Assembly: GCF_000520975.1 (NCBI RefSeq) | Contig: NZ_JACB01000039.1 | Span: 54,271-118,270, forward strand | Direction of reading: 5' to 3' | Length of the DNA: 64,000 nt | DNA from: Aquimarina megaterium XH134 | GTDB lineage: Bacteria > Bacteroidota > Bacteroidia > Flavobacteriales > Flavobacteriaceae | Part shown: positions 52,188 through 60,809 of the stretch, piece after piece | Numbering within the stretch: the stretch's first letter is position 1 | How the letters are laid out: every line of letters starts with the position of its first letter | Program-made: the position numbers and the translations under genes | The notes under the pieces: generated by a model | Database searches by the model: none | What the model was told of the DNA's origin: nothing | What the model saw: only the letters and a program-made list of their open reading frames with translations

Positions 52188-52445
52188 TTATCGGTTGTTA
52201 TTTTCTGTATTCGCCTCATAATCCCTCATTTTCTTTAGGTTTTCCTCGGTAAGCATATAGTCTTTAATTTTTTTATTTTTCCATCTGTGATAGATAAAAA
52301 GAGGCATTAAAATGAAAGAAGAAGCTAATATGCCAATCCCAACTAATTTATCACCGGTATTATGATCTCCCGAATTTTTGAAGTAATATCCAACACATAT
52401 CAGGATGATAATTGCTATAAAAAGTATTCTAATAATATATTTCAT
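52188..52445 (-). CDS. Small two-helix membrane protein
   Basis: The 85-residue product has two hydrophobic segments (IIRILFIAIIILICVGYYF and LVGIGILASSFILMPLFIY) and a charged C-terminal tail. It lies alone between the cold shock gene and the ClC gene. No family is recognised. Confidence 0.55.
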   Translation of the reverse strand: MKYIIRILFIAIIILICVGYYFKNSGDHNTGDKLVGIGILASSFILMPLFIYHRWKNKKIKDYMLTEENLKKMRDYEANTENNNR

Positions 52446-52565
52446 AGGTATAAATGTTTTTTATGGTATTGCAAAAATAAAATCATTAAAAATTAAGACC
52501 CTCTTGCAATAGCAATGTTAGTTTTTAATTGTATTATGATGTATTATAGACGATAGATTGAGGGT

Positions 52566-54353
52566 TTATCGTGTAAAATTAATTAACTTTCTACGATATG
52601 CAGTAAGAAGTTTTGATTTTGAAATAAAGCCAAAATACTTACCATTTTTAATCACAGGTAAATTCCAGGCTCCGGTATCTTGAAATTTTTTCATTACTGT
52701 TTTTGCATTGTCATGCTCGTAAATTATTGCTACCGAGGTTTGAGCCATTAAGGTGTCAACTGTTATTTTGTGATATAAGGTAATATCAAACATGATATCT
52801 CTAATATCATCTAACGAAACCATTCCTATAAGATGATCAGATTCGTTAGTAACAGGAAATAGGTTTCTGTTTGATTTTGCTACAGCTTCGCTTAGAAGCT
52901 GTTTTAGGGTGTAATTTGGTTTTACGGAGATAAAATTAGTTTCTATACAGTCTTCGAGATTCATTAGAGTCAAAACTGTTTGATCTTTATCATGAGTCAA
53001 TAAATGCCCTTGTTTTGCGAGTTCTCGGGTATAAATATTATGTTCTATTTTATTTTTTGAGATTATAAATGATATTGCAGTGGTAATCATTAAAGGAACA
53101 AATAACTCATAGCTAGAGGTGATTTCTGCAATAAGAAATATAGAGGTAAGAGGAGCATGTAACACTCCGGCAATAAGCCCAGCCATTCCTAGTAGTGTAA
53201 AATTAGCTTCAGAAACATGAAAACCCATTCCCAGATTATTAATTACTTTAGACACTACATTACCCAATGCACTGCCCATAACCATTGTTGGGATGAATAT
53301 TCCTCCAGAACCTCCTGCCGCAAAAGTTGCTGTCATGGCAACCGCCTTAAAGATGGTAATACCCGTTAGTAATGCAATGATAACCCATATGTTACTGGTC
53401 ATAGTATCAAATGGAGTTTTGCCGATAGCAGTTAGATGATCACCATGTAATAAACCATTTATAAAGCCAAGACCTTCACCATAGAGTGGAGGAATAAAAT
53501 ATAACATGATTCCGATAGCAAGTCCGCCAATTAATAACCTATGAATTTTTTTAGAAAAACGATCAAAAAAATGTAATATTCCAAAATACATCTTAGTAAA
53601 GTATATAGAAGCAAATGCGGTTCCGATTCCTAAAATGATGTAAAAAGGAGTGTCGTAGATATCAAATTTTTCTAAAACATTAAATCTAAATAAAACTTCG
53701 TCGCCTAAAAAAAAATAGGATGTAATTATTGATGATACCGAAGCAAAAAGTAATGGTAGTAGAGACGTTAATGTGAGATCTAAACTAAATACTTCTACTG
53801 CAAAAACCAACCCTGCCAAAGGAGATTTAAATACGGCAGAAATAGCACCAGCAGATGCACAACCGATAAGTAATACTCTGGTTTTTCGATTTACATGAAA
53901 TAAAGTACTAAAACTAGAACTTAATGCTGATCCAGAACTAATTGCCGGGCCCAAAAGTCCGACCGAACCACCAAAACCTACTGTGATTGGTGCTAAAATG
54001 AGAGGCAAATACCCATGAATAGGTCGTATAACTCCATTTTTTTTGGAAAGCGAATGTAAAATAAGTGGGATAGCAGATTTTACGTCTCTTTTAAATATAT
54101 ATTTTGTGAATATATAAACAATTAGTAGGCCTATTATAGGGATAATAAAATAAAAAGAAGCTTGCCACGAAATGATATCACTTTCTAAAACGACCTGAAT
54201 TAAATGGGTGATATTTTTTAGTAATAAAGAAACAAGACCTGCTGTAAACCCAACGAGAATGCTTAGAATAAGAATAAAGGTCTTATCAGAAATATGGCGA
54301 TATCTCCATTTAAGTACTTTATAAAGTAGTGTCTTTTTCTTTTGGGGAGACAT
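52566..54353 (-). CDS. ClC-family chloride channel/transporter with CBS domains
   Basis: The 595-residue protein has the ClC membrane domain (about 25-430) and two cytoplasmic CBS domains. The selectivity regions are GFGGSVGLLGPAIS and GGSGGIFIPTMVMGS. At the gating glutamate position of E. coli ClC-ec1 (Glu148) it has Leu134, and at the internal proton glutamate (Glu203) it has Val188 in FAVEVF. Both are needed for Cl-/H+ exchange in the known transporter, so this member may be channel-like or coupled differently. Confidence 0.9.
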   Translation of the reverse strand: MSPQKKKTLLYKVLKWRYRHISDKTFILILSILVGFTAGLVSLLLKNITHLIQVVLESDIISWQASFYFIIPIIGLLIVYIFTKYIFKRDVKSAIPLILHSLSKKNGVIRPIHGYLPLILAPITVGFGGSVGLLGPAISSGSALSSSFSTLFHVNRKTRVLLIGCASAGAISAVFKSPLAGLVFAVEVFSLDLTLTSLLPLLFASVSSIITSYFFLGDEVLFRFNVLEKFDIYDTPFYIILGIGTAFASIYFTKMYFGILHFFDRFSKKIHRLLIGGLAIGIMLYFIPPLYGEGLGFINGLLHGDHLTAIGKTPFDTMTSNIWVIIALLTGITIFKAVAMTATFAAGGSGGIFIPTMVMGSALGNVVSKVINNLGMGFHVSEANFTLLGMAGLIAGVLHAPLTSIFLIAEITSSYELFVPLMITTAISFIISKNKIEHNIYTRELAKQGHLLTHDKDQTVLTLMNLEDCIETNFISVKPNYTLKQLLSEAVAKSNRNLFPVTNESDHLIGMVSLDDIRDIMFDITLYHKITVDTLMAQTSVAIIYEHDNAKTVMKKFQDTGAWNLPVIKNGKYFGFISKSKLLTAYRRKLINFTR

Positions 54354-54384
54354 ATGTACTTGACTTAACTAGTTTAAAGGTAAT

Positions 54385-54412
54385 AAAAATCCCGCCATAA
54401 GCGGGGTTTTTA
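54385..54412 (-). terminator. Intrinsic terminator of aspS
   Basis: On the minus strand ACCCCGC and GCGGGAT pair around a TTATG loop and are followed by T. The hairpin starts right after the aspS stop codon. Confidence 0.85.
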
Positions 54413-56161
54413 TTATAAATCAAGTTTTATATTTAATTCTTTAAGCTGTTCACTATCAATATTAGATGGTGCATCAATCATAATATCTCGCCCACTATTA
54501 TTTTTCGGAAAAGCAATAAAATCTCGAATTGTTTCCTGGCCACCAAGAATAGCGACTAATCTATCAAATCCAAAAGCAATACCGCCATGAGGAGGTGCTC
54601 CATATTGGAAAGCATCCATTAAAAATCCGAACTGAGCCTTTGCTTCTTCTGGAGTGAATCCTAAATGATCAAACATTAATGCTTGTGTTTCTTTATCATG
54701 AATACGGATAGAACCACCTCCAATTTCATTTCCATTTAAAACAAGGTCATATGCATTAGCACGAACATCTCCTGGTTTAGTATCCAATAAAGCAATATCT
54801 TCAGGTTTTGGAGAAGTAAAAGGATGATGCATAGCATGATAACGTTCTGTTTCCTCGTCCCATTCTAATAATGGAAAATCGACTACCCATAAAGGAGCAA
54901 ATTCTTCAGGATTTCTTAATCCTAGTCGTTCGGCAAGTTCCATTCTAAGAGCGCTTAGTTGTGCTCTTACTTTGTTTGTAGGACCAGAAAGTACACAGAT
55001 TAAATCTCCTGCTTTAGCTCCGGTTGCCTCTGCCCATTTAGCCAAATCGTCTTGATCGTAAAATTTATCTACAGAGGATTTATATGTTCCGTCTTCATTG
55101 CATTTTACATATACCATTCCTAGCGCACCAACTTGAGGGCGTTTTACCCAGTCTATAAGCTTATCAATCTCTTTTCTGGTATATGAAGCTCCGCCAGGAA
55201 CGGCAATACCAACAACCAATTCTGCGGTATTAAATACATTAAACTCTTTGTGTTGAGCAATATCATTAAGCTCACCAAACTTCATCCCAAACCTTATATC
55301 TGGTTTGTCATTACCATAAGTTCGCATGGCATCTTCATAGGTCATCCTCGGGAAATCACCAATCTTTACTCCTTTTATTTCCGATAGTAAATATCGGGTA
55401 AGTCCTTCGAATATGTTTAAAATATCTTCTTGCTCAACAAATGCCATTTCACAATCTATTTGTGTGAATTCGGGTTGTCTGTCGGCTCTTAAGTCTTCAT
55501 CTCTAAAACATTTTACAATCTGAAAATATTTATCCATTCCGCCAACCATAAGGAGTTGCTTAAATGTTTGTGGCGATTGTGGTAATGCATAGAATTGACC
55601 TTCATTCATTCTAGATGGAACAATAAAATCACGAGCTCCTTCGGGAGTAGATTTAATTAAATACGGAGTTTCAACTTCGATAAATCCCTCATTAGAAAGA
55701 TAATTTCTTACTTGCATTCCTACTTGATGACGAAATATCAAACTGTTTTTTACCGGGTTACGACGAATATCGAGGTAACGATACTTCATACGTATATCTT
55801 CTCCATCATCTGTTTGATCTTCGATAATAATAGGAGGAACGATTGATTCATTAAGAACAGTTAATTCATTTACCAGGATTTCAATTTCTCCTGTAGGGAT
55901 ATTTTGATTTTTTGATTCACGTTCAATTACTGTTCCTTTTACTTGGATAACAAACTCTCGTCCTAAGGTTTTAGCTTTTTTGACCACTAGTGCTGGAGTA
56001 CGTTCTTCATCAAATATTAATTGAGTGATGCCGTAACGATCTCTAAGATCAACCCATATCATAAATCCTTTATCACGAGTCTTTTGCACCCATCCAGATA
56101 AGGTGACTTCTTTTTTGATATCTGAGGCGCGTAGTTCACCACACGAATGACTTCTATACAT
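54413..56161 (-). CDS. aspS: Aspartyl-tRNA synthetase
   Basis: The 582-residue class II synthetase has an N-terminal OB-fold anticodon domain (VTLSGWVQKTRDKGFMIWVD), motif 2 FRDEDLRADRQPEFTQID, the bacterial GAD insertion (around 280-420) and motif 3 GGIAFGFDRLVAILGG. Length matches the bacterial type. Confidence 0.96.
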   Translation of the reverse strand: MYRSHSCGELRASDIKKEVTLSGWVQKTRDKGFMIWVDLRDRYGITQLIFDEERTPALVVKKAKTLGREFVIQVKGTVIERESKNQNIPTGEIEILVNELTVLNESIVPPIIIEDQTDDGEDIRMKYRYLDIRRNPVKNSLIFRHQVGMQVRNYLSNEGFIEVETPYLIKSTPEGARDFIVPSRMNEGQFYALPQSPQTFKQLLMVGGMDKYFQIVKCFRDEDLRADRQPEFTQIDCEMAFVEQEDILNIFEGLTRYLLSEIKGVKIGDFPRMTYEDAMRTYGNDKPDIRFGMKFGELNDIAQHKEFNVFNTAELVVGIAVPGGASYTRKEIDKLIDWVKRPQVGALGMVYVKCNEDGTYKSSVDKFYDQDDLAKWAEATGAKAGDLICVLSGPTNKVRAQLSALRMELAERLGLRNPEEFAPLWVVDFPLLEWDEETERYHAMHHPFTSPKPEDIALLDTKPGDVRANAYDLVLNGNEIGGGSIRIHDKETQALMFDHLGFTPEEAKAQFGFLMDAFQYGAPPHGGIAFGFDRLVAILGGQETIRDFIAFPKNNSGRDIMIDAPSNIDSEQLKELNIKLDL

Positions 56162-56434
56162 ATGTTATATATTAAGGCTGCAAAAATAAGAAGTTTAACT
56201 GTGAACAGGTAATAGATTTTGATTGTTTTGAGAATCTTTAGGTATATTATGAAAATTGTTAATTATAAAACAATTTTGTTAAGAATTTGAAATATTTAAA
56301 ATTGTCATGTATTTATAATATTTTAATGCAGTATAGATAGTGTTTTGACTGTTTTTATGCGAACAATTGTTAGTTTTAACATTGTTTTATCAATATCTTT
56401 TAATAGATTTAACCAAACATTTAAACAGATCATT

Positions 56435-59371
56435 ATGAAAAAACACAATCATTTTTGCAAAATGAAGATTTTGCTATTACTAATTTTTGTTCCGACTTTG
56501 TTGTTGGCTCAGGAGACCATTACGGGAAAAGTGGTCGTTGAGGGCACTGGCCAAGGAGCTCCTTTTATGAATATTATTGAAGAAGGAACGAATAATGGTA
56601 CCTCTAGTGATATTGATGGTAACTTTAGTATTACCGTAAGCAGTTTGCCAGTAAACTTAAAAGTATTTGCATTAGGATTTGCAGAAAAAACCGTACCTGT
56701 AGCAACTGCAGGAAATATTACAATTCAAGTAGCCGAGTCTACAGAATCATTAGAAGAAGTGGTAGTAACAGGACTAGGTTCATCTATAAAAAGAGCGAAT
56801 TTAGCTAATGCCGTTTCAACGGTTTCTTCAGAAGAATTAGTTGGAAATACAGGGCAAACTACTGTAGATGGAGCTTTATATGGTAAAGTTACAGGTGTAA
56901 ATATTACTTCGTCTTCAGGTGCACCTGGAGGAGGATTCGCATTGAGATTAAGAGGGGTTTCTTCTATAAACGGTAACAATCAGCCTTTAGTTATTGTAGA
57001 TGGAGTATATATTAATAATGTAGAAATTCCATCTGGATTACGATTTGCCTCAGGAGGAAATAGAGGGAATGAAGAAAATTCGGGAAATAGACTAGCGGAT
57101 TTGGATCCTAATGATATTGAAAACATTGAGGTTTTAAAAGGATCTTCTGCAGCTGCTATCTATGGACAACGTGGTAATGCCGGTGTTGTTATTATTACTA
57201 CCAAAAGAGGAAAAGGTGGTAAAACAAAAATAAGCTTTAGCCAGGATACAGGAATTAATGTTATTCAAAATAAATTGGGACTAAGACCTTGGACTGCAGC
57301 ATCTGTAGAATCTACTTTTAATGCAGCAGAAAGAGATAAATATAATGCTACTATAGCTTCTAATGGAGGTCTTTATGATTATGAAGATGAAATTTATGGT
57401 AATACAGGTTTTATAACCGATACCAGAATAAATGCTACAGGAGGTAATGAGAAGACCAAGTTTTATGTAGGAGGATCCTATAGAGATGAAGAAGGGATTA
57501 TCAAAAATACAGGATTTGATAGATTATCCTTAAGAACTAATATAGATCATCGTATTTCTGATGTATTTGATTTTACTTCTACTACAAACTATGTAAGAAG
57601 TAATTCTAGCAGAAGTTTTACAGGAAATGAAAACGAAGGAGGATTAAGTTATGGATACACATTAGCATTTACTCGTCCATGGAATAATTTATATCCTGAC
57701 GCTGATGGTAACTATCCAAATAACCCTAATTATCCTGGGAATCCAATTTTTGTAAGAGACCAGGCAAAAAATGAAGATTCGAATAACAGAATTATACAAG
57801 GATTCAAGTTGAATACTAAATTGTTTACTAGAGAGAATAATAGAGTTAGACTTATTCTTAATGGAGGGGTTGATTACTTAGCAAATGAAACCTATGTATA
57901 TGTGCCAGAAACACATCAAGCTCAAGTTGGAAATCAAGAAGGATTTGTTGCACAAGGAAAAAATAATTTTACGCAGTTCAATGCTCAGGCAATAGCAGTT
58001 TGGAATAATACATCACTTAATGGTGATTTGGATTTGACTACACAATTTGGTATTACTTATTTAAATCAGAAATCTAATTTGGTAAATAGTCGGGGTTCTG
58101 ATTTAACAGGAGGACAAACCAATGTAGATCAATCGGTAAACCAGGTAATAGACCAATTCTTCTCAAGGGAAAAAGATTTTGGATATTTTGCTCAGGTAGA
58201 AGGAAATTATAAAGATCAGTTTATAGCGACTTTAGGATATAGATTAGATAAATCTTCAAGAAATGGAGATCCTAATAAGTTATATGGATTTCCAAAAGCT
58301 TCTTTGGCAGTAAATATCGCAAATTTAGATTTTTGGACTTTAGAAGCGATTAATCAATTTAAAGTTAGAGCTGCGTATGGAGAAACTGGAAACCCAGCTG
58401 CTTTTGGAGCTACATTTACTAGTTTAGGATCTTCAAATACTGGAGGTAATGGAGGAACATCTGTTGCTGGTTTAAAAGGGGATCCAGATGTAGAGCCAGA
58501 AACAGCTTCAGAATTTGAGGTTGGTTTTGATCTTGGATTGCTGAATAGCAGAGTTTCTTTAGAGGCAACATATTATCATAAAAACGTGAAAGATCTTATT
58601 CTTTCTAGATCACTACCTGCTTCCTCTGGTTTTACTACAGAAACTACAAATTTGGCAGATCTTAAAAATGAAGGTGTAGAATTAGCTGTGAGAGGAGATG
58701 TATTTGATGGAGATAATTTCCGTTGGAATACAGGAGTGCAATTTTATCTAAACAGATCAGAGATTACCCGATTAGATGTTCCTGCATTTGCGCAACCCGG
58801 AGCTGGTTTTGGTACAGGTTTAGGTACTTTTTATATTGAAGAAGGAAAACCAGTAACACAGTTAGTAGGAAATATTAATGGGACACTAACTCAAGTAGGA
58901 AACGTAGAGCCTGATTTTCAGATGGCATTTAATAATCAATTAACGATACTTAAGCAATGGGATGTTTCATTTCTATTACAATGGAAAAAAGGAGGTGATA
59001 ACTTAAACTTATCAAGATTTTTAACAGATTTAGGAGGAACGTCTCCAGATTTAGAAACTGCAGAAGGACAGGCACGTTTGGCTTCAACTGCTGATGCTTT
59101 ACGATTTGTTGAGCCAGCTGGTTATCTAAGATTAAGAGAAGCTGCAATATACTATAGACTTCCTTCAAAAACAGTTACTAATTGGTTAGGAGAATCTGTT
59201 GAAGGTATAAAATTAGGAGTATCTGCTAGAAATCTGTTTACCATTACAGATTATAGTAGTTATGATCCAGAAGTTTCAGTAAATGGAGGAGCAGGATTAT
59301 CAAGTGGAATTGAGGTAACTCCATTCCCTAGTTCACAGCAATTTTACTTTCATTTAAATGTTAATTTTTAA
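56435..59371 (+). CDS. SusC/RagA-type TonB-dependent outer-membrane receptor
   Basis: The Met at 56435 (MKKHNHFCKMKILLLL) or 56462 is the likely start; the frame open from a TTG at 56345 adds a non-signal stretch. The product of about 978 residues has a signal peptide, a CarboxypepD_reg-like domain (ITGKVVVEGTGQGAPFMNII), the SusC box LEEVVVTGLGSS, a plug with LRLRGVSSINGNNQPLVIVDG and AIYGQRGNAGVVIITTKRG, and a 22-strand barrel. With the adjacent SusD-like lipoprotein it imports large ligands. No hydrolase is next to it, so the substrate is open. Confidence 0.93.
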   Translation: MKKHNHFCKMKILLLLIFVPTLLLAQETITGKVVVEGTGQGAPFMNIIEEGTNNGTSSDIDGNFSITVSSLPVNLKVFALGFAEKTVPVATAGNITIQVAESTESLEEVVVTGLGSSIKRANLANAVSTVSSEELVGNTGQTTVDGALYGKVTGVNITSSSGAPGGGFALRLRGVSSINGNNQPLVIVDGVYINNVEIPSGLRFASGGNRGNEENSGNRLADLDPNDIENIEVLKGSSAAAIYGQRGNAGVVIITTKRGKGGKTKISFSQDTGINVIQNKLGLRPWTAASVESTFNAAERDKYNATIASNGGLYDYEDEIYGNTGFITDTRINATGGNEKTKFYVGGSYRDEEGIIKNTGFDRLSLRTNIDHRISDVFDFTSTTNYVRSNSSRSFTGNENEGGLSYGYTLAFTRPWNNLYPDADGNYPNNPNYPGNPIFVRDQAKNEDSNNRIIQGFKLNTKLFTRENNRVRLILNGGVDYLANETYVYVPETHQAQVGNQEGFVAQGKNNFTQFNAQAIAVWNNTSLNGDLDLTTQFGITYLNQKSNLVNSRGSDLTGGQTNVDQSVNQVIDQFFSREKDFGYFAQVEGNYKDQFIATLGYRLDKSSRNGDPNKLYGFPKASLAVNIANLDFWTLEAINQFKVRAAYGETGNPAAFGATFTSLGSSNTGGNGGTSVAGLKGDPDVEPETASEFEVGFDLGLLNSRVSLEATYYHKNVKDLILSRSLPASSGFTTETTNLADLKNEGVELAVRGDVFDGDNFRWNTGVQFYLNRSEITRLDVPAFAQPGAGFGTGLGTFYIEEGKPVTQLVGNINGTLTQVGNVEPDFQMAFNNQLTILKQWDVSFLLQWKKGGDNLNLSRFLTDLGGTSPDLETAEGQARLASTADALRFVEPAGYLRLREAAIYYRLPSKTVTNWLGESVEGIKLGVSARNLFTITDYSSYDPEVSVNGGAGLSSGIEVTPFPSSQQFYFHLNVNF

Positions 59372-59383
59372 TACAAGCACATA

Positions 59384-60724
59384 ATGAAAAATATATTTAA
59401 AATTAAGATGAAGTATACTATTACCGGAGCACTTTTTGCTTTACTAATAACTTCATGTACTATAGACGAAGTTGTAGACCCAAATGGCCCAAGTGTTGTA
59501 GGAGTTCTTAATGGTGCATCAAAAAAACAATTAAATGAACTTGCAACAGGAGTAGAATCTACTTCAAGAAATGGATTAGGTGTAGAAGTTACAGCAAGTG
59601 GAACCATGGCACGCGAACTTTATTTATTTGATGCTGACCCTAGAAATACGGGAAATTTATTAGGAAAAGATGGAGTATCCTTGGATAATAATTCATTTTA
59701 TAGTACCGCACAATGGAATGGAAGCTACAGATGTGTGAAAAATGCTAGTCTTTTGATAGAGGCTGTAGCCAATACGAATGTAGTTTCAGAAGAAGAAAAG
59801 TCTGGATATTTGGGATATGCAAAAACAATGAAGGCCTATGAATTAATTCAGATCTTAAAATCTTATGGAACCGCTAGAGTAGATATTTCTGATCCTGATA
59901 ATTTAGGTCCGGTTTTAGGATTTGATGCAACATTAGCTGCTGTGAGAAGCTTATTAGATGAAGCGAATACAGATTTAAGTAATGCAGGAAGCACTTTTGC
60001 ATTTACTTTAAGTGATGGATTTACTGACTTTGATACACCAAGTACATTTGCTTTATTTAATAGAGCAGTAGCTGCAGTAGCAGCTGTTTATGCCGGAGAT
60101 GGAAGCAGTTCTTTAACATCATTATCAAGTTCATTTTTTAGTCTTACTGCTGGTTTGACTACTGGACCAAAGTATGTCTTTGGTTTAGGAGGAGGAAATG
60201 ACCGAGCTAATCCAGTATTTAGAGTAGCGTCGGTATCTGCAACAGAACCAAACAATGGAGATCAAATTATAGTGCATGATAGCTGGATTAATGACGCAGA
60301 AGCAGGAGACACAAGAGTTACTACAAAAACTGCTGTTAGACCTGATCCTAGTATTCAAGATGGCCTTACAGGGACTCATGAGACTAGATTATATGCTACT
60401 AATGTTACTCCAATAGATATTATTAGAAATGAAGAGTTAATCTTAGTATATGCAGAAGCAAGCATATTGGCTAATAATCTTACAGATGCGGTAACTGCAT
60501 TAGATGTTATTAGGAATGCTGCAGGTTTACCAAATTACTCGGGAGCAGTAACTGCAGATGCTTTAACTACTGAGATGCTGAATCAGAGAAGATATTCTTT
60601 ATGGGCAGAAAACCATAGAATGTTTGATTTAAGAAGATATAGTTTATCTAATACATTACCTATTGATAGGGCTGGAGATCAGGTATTTAATATACTTCCT
60701 ATTCCATTATCAGAAAATGAATAA
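59384..60724 (+). CDS. SusD/RagB-type surface lipoprotein
   Basis: The 446-residue lipoprotein (lipobox LLITSC) follows its SusC partner by 12 bases. It has the helical TPR-like core of SusD proteins (GYAKTMKAYELIQILKSYGT, EELILVYAEASILANNLTDA) and the typical ending with ALDVIRNAAGLPNYSG and RRYSLWAENHRMFDLRRY. It is somewhat short for the family. It caps the SusC channel at the cell surface. The ligand is unknown. Confidence 0.9.
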   Translation: MKNIFKIKMKYTITGALFALLITSCTIDEVVDPNGPSVVGVLNGASKKQLNELATGVESTSRNGLGVEVTASGTMARELYLFDADPRNTGNLLGKDGVSLDNNSFYSTAQWNGSYRCVKNASLLIEAVANTNVVSEEEKSGYLGYAKTMKAYELIQILKSYGTARVDISDPDNLGPVLGFDATLAAVRSLLDEANTDLSNAGSTFAFTLSDGFTDFDTPSTFALFNRAVAAVAAVYAGDGSSSLTSLSSSFFSLTAGLTTGPKYVFGLGGGNDRANPVFRVASVSATEPNNGDQIIVHDSWINDAEAGDTRVTTKTAVRPDPSIQDGLTGTHETRLYATNVTPIDIIRNEELILVYAEASILANNLTDAVTALDVIRNAAGLPNYSGAVTADALTTEMLNQRRYSLWAENHRMFDLRRYSLSNTLPIDRAGDQVFNILPIPLSENE

Positions 60725-60742
60725 CTAATCTTTTAAGATAGT

Positions 60743-60773
60743 AAACGCCGCAATTTTTTGCGGCGTTTTTTTT
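60743..60773. terminator. Bidirectional GC-rich terminator
   Basis: AAACGCCGCAA (60743-60753), a TTTT loop and TTGCGGCGTTT (60758-60768) followed by T form a strong hairpin between the susD gene and the convergent type IX secreted protein. Confidence 0.92.
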
Positions 60774-60809
60774 ATGAGTTATTTTACTTAGAACAGCTAT
60801 TGTATATTA

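Noticed and set aside
56345..56434. Longer N-terminus of the SusC-like receptor from a TTG
   Set aside because: The added 30 residues precede a normal signal peptide and look like untranslated leader.
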